64,000 nt of DNA, from positions 59,286 through 123,285 of the forward strand of contig WAKX01000032.1 in assembly GCA_015523125.1 (NCBI GenBank). Direction: 5' to 3'. The notes below the pieces were generated by a model, which had not been told where the DNA came from, ran no database searches, and saw nothing but the letters and a program-made list of their open reading frames with translations. This document shows positions 43,529 to 51,526 of the stretch, piece after piece; the first letter of the stretch is position 1, and every line of letters begins with the position of its first letter. Made by a program: the position numbers and the translations under genes. The DNA comes from DHVE2 group archaeon (GTDB lineage: Archaea > Thermoplasmatota > Thermoplasmata > Thermoplasmatales > Aciduliprofundaceae).

Positions 43529-44443
43529 CTATTTTCTAACTTTGATTAAATACTCGGATAGATCCAATGGAACCTCCGTGTTAGGAAATATTTTTCGCGC
43601 ATCGTCCAGTATGGGTTTAGGATTTCTGTACCTCGGACTAATATGCACAAGCATCAGTTTTTGCACGTTCGCGAGCTTTGCCATCTCGGCCGCCTGCCTT
43701 GCGCTCGAATGCCCGTACTTATTCGTTTTCTCTTCGAGATAAGAATCGGTAGTGGCCTCGTGAATCAAAACGTCCGCGTCCCGGGCAAATTCCACGAACT
43801 CCTCGAAGGGCGCGGTGTCTCCGCTGTAAACTATTTTCCTGCCCTTCCTTATTCCCCCCGCAACCTCGTCAATCGTTATATCTCTCCCATTATAATTGAT
43901 CTTCCCTTCTTTCCTGAGAATTTCAAGAGTTTTGCTATCCAATCCCAGCGATTCCGCCTTTTCTCTGTCTATTCTCGGGATATCCTTCTCCTTGAAGCTG
44001 TATGCCAAGCTCGGAACCGGATGCCGAGTGCGAATCACCGAAATAATGTAATCTCCAAAATCCATCATATCCCCTGAGCTTAGTTCGTATATGCGCACAG
44101 GGAAAGAGAGGGAGTAGTACCCGATGGACAGATACTTAGTGACCATATTAATCGTACCCGGGGGCCCGAATATATCCAGCGGCTCTTTTCTCTCGTTCAG
44201 AACCATTGTCTGAATTAGACCAGCGAGCCCTAAAAAATGATCCCCGTGAAAATGGGTGATGAAGATCTTGCTTATCTTCATGAAACTTATGTGGGTGTGC
44301 ATTATCTGCCGTTGTGTTCCCTCCCCGCAATCAAATAAGAGAACTTCGCTATCCACCTGCAACCCGATGGACATTACGTTCCTCTCAGGCGAGGGCCACG
44401 AGCCGCCGGTGCCGAAGAAAACGATTCTTATGGTGGAAGGCAT
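43529..44443 (-). CDS. rnz: Ribonuclease Z (tRNA 3' endonuclease)
   Basis: 304 residues, short tRNase Z. It removes the 3' trailer of tRNA precursors. It has FFGTGGSWPSPERNV, the metallo-beta-lactamase motif THFHGDHFLGLAG, the flexible-arm region between FGPPGT and RTRHPVPSLAYSF, YSGDTAPFEEF, VLIHEATTDSYLEEKTNKYGHSSA and VHISPRY. The ATG at 44443 is preferred over the TTG at 44452; GTTTAATAC at about 44465-44473 lies about 26 bp upstream. It converges on the lysozyme gene. Confidence 0.95.
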   Translation of the reverse strand: MPSTIRIVFFGTGGSWPSPERNVMSIGLQVDSEVLLFDCGEGTQRQIMHTHISFMKISKIFITHFHGDHFLGLAGLIQTMVLNERKEPLDIFGPPGTINMVTKYLSIGYYSLSFPVRIYELSSGDMMDFGDYIISVIRTRHPVPSLAYSFKEKDIPRIDREKAESLGLDSKTLEILRKEGKINYNGRDITIDEVAGGIRKGRKIVYSGDTAPFEEFVEFARDADVLIHEATTDSYLEEKTNKYGHSSARQAAEMAKLANVQKLMLVHISPRYRNPKPILDDARKIFPNTEVPLDLSEYLIKVRK

Positions 44444-44537
44444 GGGTTCCAAATCGCAATCAGGTATTAAACATTATTCCAAATTTTAGGGAAAAATTTA
44501 TATGGGTTAAAACCATTAATTTATCTGAGGTGTTGCT

Positions 44538-45056
44538 ATGGGTAAGATATTTTGTCCAAACTGTGGAAAGGAGGTGGAAGACACATGGAAGACCTGTCCT
44601 TATTGTGGATTTGATTTAACTTCCATTAAAAAAGAAAATGCAGTTGAAGAAAAAAATAAAGCACAGCAACCCCAACCGGCACCCCTATCAACTCCACAAC
44701 CAGTACCCCAAACAAACAGTGAAAATGCTACATCATCACCAACTAAAAAGAACAAATGGGTTTCCATAGCTATTATTTTACTGATAATCATAATAGTTGT
44801 CCCATTGGTTGCATATTTTAGCACTGGCACCATTCAAGTAATATACCATTCTGTGCTGCACAACAATATAAAGATATACATTGATGGTAACTGTAAAGGA
44901 GAATTTCCATCGGATACATACATTACATTTCACTGGATTACTCCAGGAAGCCACACAGTAGAAGCAACAACCACCGGAGGGACATTCTTAGCTCAAGAAA
45001 CAGTTACTGTAAACCCAGGCCAAACCACTACCGTGGAATTGTCTTACCTCAAATAA
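44538..45056 (+). CDS. Zinc-ribbon, membrane-anchored PEGA-like protein
   Basis: 172 residues. An N-terminal zinc ribbon (CPNCGKEVEDTWKTCPYCG) is followed by a Pro/Gln-rich linker, a membrane helix (WVSIAIILLIIIIVVPLVAYF), and an extracellular beta-sandwich of the PEGA type (IKIYIDGNCKGEFPSDTYI ... PGSHTVEATT ... VTVNPGQTTTVELSYL). PEGA domains are often on surface proteins. GAGGTG lies 5 nt before the ATG. It is AT-rich and isolated. Similar zinc-ribbon-plus-membrane proteins are common in archaea and their roles are mostly unknown. Confidence 0.7.
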   Translation: MGKIFCPNCGKEVEDTWKTCPYCGFDLTSIKKENAVEEKNKAQQPQPAPLSTPQPVPQTNSENATSSPTKKNKWVSIAIILLIIIIVVPLVAYFSTGTIQVIYHSVLHNNIKIYIDGNCKGEFPSDTYITFHWITPGSHTVEATTTGGTFLAQETVTVNPGQTTTVELSYLK

Positions 45057-45075
45057 CTCCTATTTTTTATTTGAA
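45056..45075 (+). terminator. T-rich tract after the zinc-ribbon gene
   Basis: CTCCTATTTTTTATTTG follows the stop directly, a poly-T signal on the plus strand. The next gene is convergent. Confidence 0.4.
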
Positions 45076-45098
45076 ATTAAAAAACAAATGGTGAGATT

Positions 45099-45692
45099 TT
45101 ACTCCTCGTTCATTGCGCTCAACACTGCATCAAGAAGATCTCGGGCATCTCTGACGTCCATTCCAACGGTGTTCGTCAAAAAGTCCATGAGCTCTTCTTC
45201 CGTTGCACCGTTCTCTATCCGGTATACAAGCATCATTATTATTCTGCTGAGAACCTTCTGTATGAATTCCTCCTCTATTCTGAGAGCTTTCACTCCTACC
45301 AGAACTCCGATGACGAGTGCGGTGAGCGCGTTGTTGAATTCCTCTTTTCCAAGCATAGATTTGTCCAAATCCACTCTCAATCGTATCTGCTTGTTCTCTC
45401 CGCCTATAGAGTATTTCATCATATGAACCTTGTCGTTTAACCACATCAACGTCTCATAGATTTGAAGTTTCTCTTCATCGCTCATGCCCTCCATCTCGAT
45501 GGTCGTGGGCACAATCAAATGTACGAATCCCTTGGAGAACATAACCAAAAGTCGCATGGGCACAGATGGATACTCCGCATAATACACGCCCATCTCAATT
45601 TCGTCCACCTTCCAAGGCAGGTCAACTATGTCCGGAGAATCATCTTTTCCTTCAGTCAACCAGCTCAAAACCTTTGCTTCTATTGCTTCCAT
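45099..45692 (-). CDS. YbjN/type III secretion chaperone-like protein, paralogue
   Basis: 197 residues, paralogous to the protein at 32.7-33.4 kb: the N-termini share WLxEGxDD and I(I/V)DLPW.V, the centres share an IYxxLxxxN turn (IYETLMWLNDKVHMMKYSIG), and both end with a short helical domain preceded by GM and a Val/Asp-rich helix. Function unknown. GAGGTGA precedes the ATG. A 20-kb distance separates the copies. The sequence is acidic and appears soluble. Confidence 0.6.
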   Translation of the reverse strand: MEAIEAKVLSWLTEGKDDSPDIVDLPWKVDEIEMGVYYAEYPSVPMRLLVMFSKGFVHLIVPTTIEMEGMSDEEKLQIYETLMWLNDKVHMMKYSIGGENKQIRLRVDLDKSMLGKEEFNNALTALVIGVLVGVKALRIEEEFIQKVLSRIIMMLVYRIENGATEEELMDFLTNTVGMDVRDARDLLDAVLSAMNEE

Positions 45693-45779
45693 TTTAATTC
45701 ACCTCAAATAGAGAGAAATCTCATGGGATATAAATTTAATTGGACACATCTGCGAAATAAAATAAAAGAAAACGTGAAT

Positions 45780-47315
45780 TTACTTCTTAACGCGGTAAAC
45801 CACATCTATTATTGTTCCGTCGCGCCAGAGAATTGCAGCGATTATGTCATCTGTGGTTTTCGGTTCCTGGGGCTTTCCGCATATCCTCTCCGCTTTTTTC
45901 TGAAGGTCTTGAATATCGTACACGGGTACCTTTGAGCCGCGCATGGCCTCGATTATATCGTCTCTCTTCGGGTTTATCGCAATGCCGTGTTCTGTCACGA
46001 CCACATCGATAACTTCTCCCGGGGTGGTTACCGTCGTTACGCGTTCCTTTATCACGGGTACGCGGTAGCGGTAAAGTGGCACGGTCACAATGGTTAGCGC
46101 CGAGCCAGCAGCCACTTCTTGATGACCTCCAATTCCATGGAGAAGCAAACCATCGCTGTGGGTGTTCACGTTAACATTGAAATCGATATCCACCTCCGTC
46201 GCGCCAAGAACTCCCACATCCAGCATGTTTACGATTCCCCCAGAAGAATAAGGGTTGCCGTACATGGCAAGGGGAGTTTCGATGTGATTTGCATCCTCTT
46301 TCAAAGATTTCACCGCATCGAGGTCGAATGCTTGCCCATCAAACACCACGTCCACTAAGCCCTCATGGAGCATGTCCACCACGTACTTCGTAACTCCCCC
46401 GTTAATGAACGAAGCCCGAATTCCTCTCTTCTTCATCAAATCCCCCAAAAATTTTGTCACAGCGAGGGAAATCCCTCCAGCTCCCGCCTGAAAAGAGAAG
46501 CCGTCTTTGAGGGCAACTTTATCTATGACTTCGAGAGCATATCTCGCAATTTTCAATCTGGATGGAGAGGTGGTAATTCGAAGAGTGCCGGACATTATTC
46601 CATTAGGATCCCCTATCTTATTCACGGGAACAACGTAATCGATTTGGTGCTGGAATATGCTTATGGGATGCGCGGGATATGGAACAAGATGGTCAGTTAT
46701 CGCAACCGTATGGTCCGCATGGTACGCGTCCACCATACCATATGCAAGGGGACCACAAGCGGAAGGACCGTCCACACCGTTTAGATTCCCGTAGGGATCA
46801 GCGGTGGGAGCTGCGATGAATGCCACGTCGATGTGCACTTCTCCGCTTTCCACGGCTCGAACTCTTCCGCTATGAGATCTGAGAACTGCGGTCTCGCGCA
46901 TTGCCCCGTAGCTCGTGGCTTCGCCCAGCGGACCGTTCATGCTTCCCTCAATTCTCCTTATGGTTCCATCGCTGAGCATTGGTACGAGGGGCTCGTGAAC
47001 AGGGAAAAGAGCCGTGGGGAAAACGCGGATATCCTTTATGCCCATCTTTCTTATTGTTTCCATCACCATATTCACCACGAAATCTCCATTGCGGAGATGG
47101 TGGTGGAAGCTCACGGTCATTCCATCCTCTAACCCAACTTTCTTTATCACTTCTTCAATTGAATTTACAACCTTGCTTCGCGATTCGGGAACCATGCGCA
47201 GCAGCGAGCCTGCACGCCTTCCTTCGGGTGGAGTTTTCATGTCCCCCGCGAATGGCTTGAATTTTTGCCCGTTAATCTCGCTCGGAACCTCGCGACCAAC
47301 TGCATTGATTGGCAT
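45780..47315 (-). CDS. citF: Citrate lyase alpha subunit (CoA/ACP transferase)
   Basis: 511 residues. It exchanges acetyl for citrate on the carrier or CoA. Visible motifs are GMTVSFHHHLRNGD, IEGSMNGPLG, FIAAPTADPYGNLNG, FQAGAGGISLAVTKFLGD, NTHSDGLLLHGIGGHQEVAAG and VTEHGIAINPKRDDIIE. It is last in citD-citE-citF, starting immediately after citE, whose end carries GGAGGTG as ribosome site. Citrate lyase splits citrate to oxaloacetate and acetate. The accessory genes citC, citX and citG are not in the window. Confidence 0.94.
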   Translation of the reverse strand: MPINAVGREVPSEINGQKFKPFAGDMKTPPEGRRAGSLLRMVPESRSKVVNSIEEVIKKVGLEDGMTVSFHHHLRNGDFVVNMVMETIRKMGIKDIRVFPTALFPVHEPLVPMLSDGTIRRIEGSMNGPLGEATSYGAMRETAVLRSHSGRVRAVESGEVHIDVAFIAAPTADPYGNLNGVDGPSACGPLAYGMVDAYHADHTVAITDHLVPYPAHPISIFQHQIDYVVPVNKIGDPNGIMSGTLRITTSPSRLKIARYALEVIDKVALKDGFSFQAGAGGISLAVTKFLGDLMKKRGIRASFINGGVTKYVVDMLHEGLVDVVFDGQAFDLDAVKSLKEDANHIETPLAMYGNPYSSGGIVNMLDVGVLGATEVDIDFNVNVNTHSDGLLLHGIGGHQEVAAGSALTIVTVPLYRYRVPVIKERVTTVTTPGEVIDVVVTEHGIAINPKRDDIIEAMRGSKVPVYDIQDLQKKAERICGKPQEPKTTDDIIAAILWRDGTIIDVVYRVKK

Positions 47316-48164
47316 TTAGTCCACCTCCGCAAACGCTAATATTTTCCTCGCTCTCTCCAGCACGGGCTTATCTATCATTCTCCCGTTCAACGCTATCACT
47401 CCTTTTCCCTCCTTCATTGCCTTTTCGGCAGCCTCAACAATCTTTTTAGCCTCTTCTATATCCTTCTCCTCTGGTCTGAAAGCCCTGTGAACCACTTCTA
47501 CCTGATTGGGGTGCAACACACCAACGCCGTCGAACCCCATGTATCTCGCTCTTCTAGCGTATTCGAAGAGGCCTTCCTCATCGCGTATATTGCTGTAAAC
47601 CGTGTCCAGAGCCATCTTCCCCTGAGATTTCGCAGCGATAACAATTTCCGCTCGGACATGATCCAGAATGAGCGCTTTTTTCTTCGGGATACCCAACTCC
47701 GCAGTCAAATCTTCACCGCCCCATGCCATTGCAACCACGCGGGGATGCTTCGCTATTTCGCGGGCGTTGGTCAACCCCTTCAGAGTTTCTATAATGGGCA
47801 CTATTTTTCTTTTTTCCACTCCGTGTTTCTCCTCGATTTCATCCATAATTCCGCTTATCTTCTCCACATCCTCGTAGCTCTCCACCTTGGGAACGTTAAC
47901 CACGTCCACATACGGCAAAACTTCCTCTAAATCCGCTTTCCAGAATGGTGTGTCTGGAGAATTTATTCTCACCCACTTCTCACTGCGGCCGAAATCCACG
48001 TTCTGCAGAGCGTACTTAACCAGAATCCTCGCATCGAACTTCTGCTCCAGGGGCACGGAATCCTCTAAGTCGAGAATCAGGCAATCCGCGCCATACAACC
48101 CAACATTTTCCACGAGATGCGGATTGTTACCTGGTACATACAAACGAGTGCGGCGGAGTTTCAT
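47316..48164 (-). CDS. citE: Citrate lyase beta subunit (citryl-ACP or citryl-CoA lyase)
   Basis: 282 residues, HpcH/HpaI-type barrel. It starts RRTRLYVPGNNPHLVENV and holds the Mg-binding ILDLEDSVP, KWVRINSPDTPFW, a PIIETLKGL glutamate, AWGGEDLTAELGIP and the C-terminal GVGVLHPNQVEVVHRAF. It cleaves the citryl thioester to oxaloacetate and acetyl thioester. Its ATG overlaps the citD stop by 4 nt and its stop is adjacent to the citF ATG, so the three subunits are made together. Confidence 0.95.
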   Translation of the reverse strand: MKLRRTRLYVPGNNPHLVENVGLYGADCLILDLEDSVPLEQKFDARILVKYALQNVDFGRSEKWVRINSPDTPFWKADLEEVLPYVDVVNVPKVESYEDVEKISGIMDEIEEKHGVEKRKIVPIIETLKGLTNAREIAKHPRVVAMAWGGEDLTAELGIPKKKALILDHVRAEIVIAAKSQGKMALDTVYSNIRDEEGLFEYARRARYMGFDGVGVLHPNQVEVVHRAFRPEEKDIEEAKKIVEAAEKAMKEGKGVIALNGRMIDKPVLERARKILAFAEVD

Positions 48165-48406
48165 TGTTCCTCACCTCTGAACTTGCGAATGGCCGCTTCT
48201 ATTCTCGCCCTTATCACCCAGTCCAGCGCACCCATATCTTCAACATATATTTTTCCCACGATGTCTGTGGTCATCTCTTCAACCGTTTTCCTTATTGCTT
48301 CTCCGTAGAGCCGTTCCAATTTGCTCTTTATTATTATCTCTCTCTCGCCGCTCTCTTCAATTGTCACCATCACATCTCCCTTTTCAAGAGTTCCAGCTTT
48401 GACCAT
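48161..48406 (-). CDS. citD: Citrate lyase gamma subunit (acyl carrier protein) lacking the prosthetic-group Ser
   Basis: 81 residues, aligned with CitD by AGTLEKGDVMVTI at the N-terminus and DMGALDWVIRARIEAAIRKF at the C-terminus. Bacterial CitD carries a phosphoribosyl-dephospho-CoA group on the Ser after AGTLE (AGTLESSD). Here the codons are AAG GGA, giving Lys9-Gly10, so the attachment residue is absent. Either the cofactor is attached elsewhere or the complex works with free CoA thioesters. A TATA box at 48426-48433 lies about 24 bp before the ATG, so it probably starts the cit operon. Confidence 0.85.
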   Translation of the reverse strand: MVKAGTLEKGDVMVTIEESGEREIIIKSKLERLYGEAIRKTVEEMTTDIVGKIYVEDMGALDWVIRARIEAAIRKFRGEEQ

Positions 48407-48425
48407 GCGGGTAAATCCGAAAAGG

Positions 48426-48433
48426 ATATAATA
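48426..48433 (-). promoter_or_regulatory. TATA box of the cit operon
   Basis: TTATTATA on the minus strand, centre about 24 bp from the citD ATG at 48406, immediately after the stop of the upstream giant gene at 48440. The cit operon therefore need not depend on transcription from that gene. Confidence 0.5.
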
Positions 48434-48439
48434 ATGTTT

Positions 48440-51400
48440 TCAAAACACAAACACATTACCGCATATCTTGCATTTCCTCAATCTCTCGGCACATTTCTTG
48501 TGGTACGTTGCTCCGCATTCAGAGCATACAACCATCTCGTCACCTTTGAATATTTTACCACGACAAAGGGCACAGTGCTCCGTACCCGTGGCATAGGCAA
48601 TGGTATATCCCTTTACATTCACCTCGAATACAAATGATTTGGTGATCATCTCTCCATCAACACCCTCGAAAAACACATCCACGTTTATGTTCTCATCAGG
48701 ATTCTCTATTTTGCCAACAACGTCCAGCTTTATTTCCTTTCCCTCTTTCATGGATTCGATTTTCTCCTGAGATTTGAAAACTCCGTATATTTCGATGGAT
48801 ATGTTCTTAGCCTCGTAGGTTCCCGTGTTTTTCACAGAGAGAAGAATATGGCACGTTAAATCCTCATCCACATCCACATGAACCAGTTCCACGGTGATCT
48901 CAGGATTTAATCCCCCGAATAGATGCCCCAGAAAACTCACTATGGTTTCCCCTTCGTCAACTTTGGATGGGTACCACTCCTGAAACGGGATATTGTATTT
49001 TTTGAAAAGGGAATAATATTCGTTCAATTTCTTGTTTATTTCCAGCATTCTTGCTTCTTTTTCCCCGATCTCCCTCTTAAGCCTCTCCAAAAACAATTTG
49101 TATCTCGAAATGGAATCAACGGGATTGATGGATGCATCAACCAATATCTTTTCAACATCGTGCTCGTGATTTTCCATGTAATCGGGATATTTTTTCCTTA
49201 AATCTTCAATCTTCTTGCTTATGAACATGGAGAAATGGTTGAAAACCCGCTCAACCATTCCGAATAGCTCTTCGAAGTTCTCGCTCTTCTCTATTTTTCT
49301 CTTGGCTACGGGCACGGAGTAATCCTGCTGCTCCAAGAACTCTATCACCTTTATCGCCGAACTCTTCATCACTCCAATTACCCTCTCTTTGCTCTGCTCA
49401 AATTCGGCCAGAAAATCGTCCCTCTCTTTTCTGTACTCGCAGAATTTAAGCTGATGAATTAAGGAGTCCATCTGGGGAAGGGGAATCGCTGAAACCATGG
49501 AATACTTGCGGAGTGTAGAATACTCAGCCTCTATTTTCTCTATGATTATCTTTTTTATATCCAGGTAGAGCCGGGTAAAGTCCTTCAAACTTGCAATTCC
49601 GTTTTCAAATCTCGCGAGTTTGTTCTGAAAGTAAGCTGGAAGGAGATACTCCACGCATTTGATCTCTCCATACAATTTTTCAGCCTCTTCCTGTGCTTTA
49701 ACCATGATTTTTTCCATTTTGCTTTTGCATGCGCGTACCTTATCAAGTGCCCCGTCTATGTTTCCCCCCTCATAGTACTCACTCGCGCTTTTCATACAAT
49801 ATTCCACATCCTCCACATCAACGAACTCCCTGGCTATCTTTAAATCTTCATTTATGGCGTCTATGGTTTCAGTGTACTCGCTGGTCTTGCGCTCTATCAC
49901 TTCCACAAGGTCCTCAACCTCTTTTCTAAGAGGTGTAGTTTTTAGCAAAAACTCCAAGTTGAACTCCGGCTCTTTAGAAAGTAATTCTTCTACTTTTTCT
50001 TTGATGGGTCCTAAATATTTCTCGTACCTGTCGTACTTTTGTCGTATGATCTCCATGTTGTACGCGCACTCTTTCTGTATCTCGCGATCAATGGTTTTAT
50101 CGATTATATCCATCTTCGCAGCCATGGCCTCTATTATCTTCATGTCCAGCTTTGAAATGTAAAAAGTGTCAAAATCGAAAAGAGAGCGGATGAATTCCCT
50201 TTCCTTAGAGATCAAGTTGTTCTCCACTATGTAAACCCTGTTCCCACTCTGCATGGCCAAATCCCTTATTCCTTTCAGCCAAACGTATATCTTCTCCAGC
50301 CCGTTCTCGTCAACCATCAAATCTATGCTATCTATAACCACATCTCCATCCTTTATATGCTTATGAATCGTATCGGTTATCTCGAAGTCTATTCTCTGAG
50401 GATGTATGTACTTATCCCCACCCAAGTCTGCGATTAAAACCACATCCCCCTCGAAATCTTCTACCAGTTCTTTTGAAAGGAGCAACGAGCCTTCATTCTT
50501 TCTCTCCCTGAGACCCACAACGGCCCACGAGCATATATTGAATGCGGAATGCAAGGTGAGAGTGGCATCAAATAAACCGCGAAGACGCGCCACCTCGCGC
50601 TCGCTGAGCACCCTGAAATTGCCGGTCACGATTATCTTCTTCTTTGCTTTATTTTTCAGATATTGTAAAAACTGGTAAACCTCGCTGAAGCTATTAACCA
50701 AGATCAAATAATTCAAATCCTCTAAAATCACGACATCCTCGGATTTTACAATGTATTCGGGAAGATCATATTCTCTCAGATTGGGGCTTACTGAATTTAT
50801 GGCCGTGCTCTTTGTGATCCAGTAGTCGCCCTTGTTCTTGGTGGAAAAGAATTTGTGGGGTATATTCATCCTTTTGAAATACGTGGAAATTAGGCACGCG
50901 CTGTTCCCGCTCTCGTCGTTCACGAATATCATCTTTTTCGGAGGAATGTTAACCCTGTTTACACCTAAAAGCTCCGCGACCCTCCATGTTATGTCATCCA
51001 CCTCAGACCCTATTTCACGGAGAGTTACCAGCTTTCGCATCACATCGTCTATCTTATTTCTGAGGCTTTCGATTTTTTCATTTCTGTTCTCCAATTCCCT
51101 GAGATCCTTCAGGGAGAGATAAGCATTCTTAAACTCACCCTTGTGAACAAACTCCTCTATCTTATCCGCTTCTCGTCCATATCCCGACGAACGCAAATCC
51201 GCTACCACATTGGAAAAAATTGTCGCCAAGGTTTCTCTGAGCTTCTTCTCAGTTCTATCCACAGGCAGGTCCCTTGCCCTCCTACCACCTTTCAGCTGAG
51301 CATACAAATTGCCTGCAATCTTCTCAAAAGTGTCCTTGTATCCCAAATACGAGTAAATTTTCTTATACGAATTGAGCCTCTTTAAAATCCTGTTTGTTTC

Positions 51401-51484
51401 CGCTCTATCCTTGCTATCCAATATTGAGAGCATGGGAATGGAGTATGAAAGGGAGTAAATGAGCTTGGGGGTTTTACTACGCAT
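48440..51484 (-). CDS. Giant DUF835/coiled-coil protein with C4HC3 zinc finger (copy 2)
   Basis: 1014 residues, paralogous along its length to the next upstream gene. An N-terminal helical region is followed by two DUF835-like domains. The first contains YFKRMNIPHKFFST, GDYWITKS and VVILEDLNYLILVNSFSEVYQFL; the second YIHPQRIDFEI, VVIDSIDLMVDENGLEKIYVWL. A long helical, partly coiled-coil part, a beta-sandwich (VELVHVDVDEDLTCHILLS region) and a zinc finger follow: CALC-x11-CSEC-x4-H-x2-C-x6-CKIC. No membrane segment is seen. The function is unknown; DUF835 is an archaeal domain of unknown role. I take the ATG at 51484, 26 bp from a TATA box, instead of a TTG 13 codons earlier. Confidence 0.75.
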   Translation of the reverse strand: MRSKTPKLIYSLSYSIPMLSILDSKDRAETNRILKRLNSYKKIYSYLGYKDTFEKIAGNLYAQLKGGRRARDLPVDRTEKKLRETLATIFSNVVADLRSSGYGREADKIEEFVHKGEFKNAYLSLKDLRELENRNEKIESLRNKIDDVMRKLVTLREIGSEVDDITWRVAELLGVNRVNIPPKKMIFVNDESGNSACLISTYFKRMNIPHKFFSTKNKGDYWITKSTAINSVSPNLREYDLPEYIVKSEDVVILEDLNYLILVNSFSEVYQFLQYLKNKAKKKIIVTGNFRVLSEREVARLRGLFDATLTLHSAFNICSWAVVGLRERKNEGSLLLSKELVEDFEGDVVLIADLGGDKYIHPQRIDFEITDTIHKHIKDGDVVIDSIDLMVDENGLEKIYVWLKGIRDLAMQSGNRVYIVENNLISKEREFIRSLFDFDTFYISKLDMKIIEAMAAKMDIIDKTIDREIQKECAYNMEIIRQKYDRYEKYLGPIKEKVEELLSKEPEFNLEFLLKTTPLRKEVEDLVEVIERKTSEYTETIDAINEDLKIAREFVDVEDVEYCMKSASEYYEGGNIDGALDKVRACKSKMEKIMVKAQEEAEKLYGEIKCVEYLLPAYFQNKLARFENGIASLKDFTRLYLDIKKIIIEKIEAEYSTLRKYSMVSAIPLPQMDSLIHQLKFCEYRKERDDFLAEFEQSKERVIGVMKSSAIKVIEFLEQQDYSVPVAKRKIEKSENFEELFGMVERVFNHFSMFISKKIEDLRKKYPDYMENHEHDVEKILVDASINPVDSISRYKLFLERLKREIGEKEARMLEINKKLNEYYSLFKKYNIPFQEWYPSKVDEGETIVSFLGHLFGGLNPEITVELVHVDVDEDLTCHILLSVKNTGTYEAKNISIEIYGVFKSQEKIESMKEGKEIKLDVVGKIENPDENINVDVFFEGVDGEMITKSFVFEVNVKGYTIAYATGTEHCALCRGKIFKGDEMVVCSECGATYHKKCAERLRKCKICGNVFVF

Positions 51485-51506
51485 CAATATCGGAAATGAG
51501 CCATGT

Positions 51507-51514
51507 TTTATAAA
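51507..51514 (-). promoter_or_regulatory. TATA box of giant protein copy 2
   Basis: TTTATAAA, perfectly symmetric, centre 26 bp before the ATG at 51484. It lies just upstream of the 51527 stop of copy 1, so each giant gene has its own promoter. Confidence 0.5.
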
Positions 51515-51526
51515 CCTTGCCAAGTA

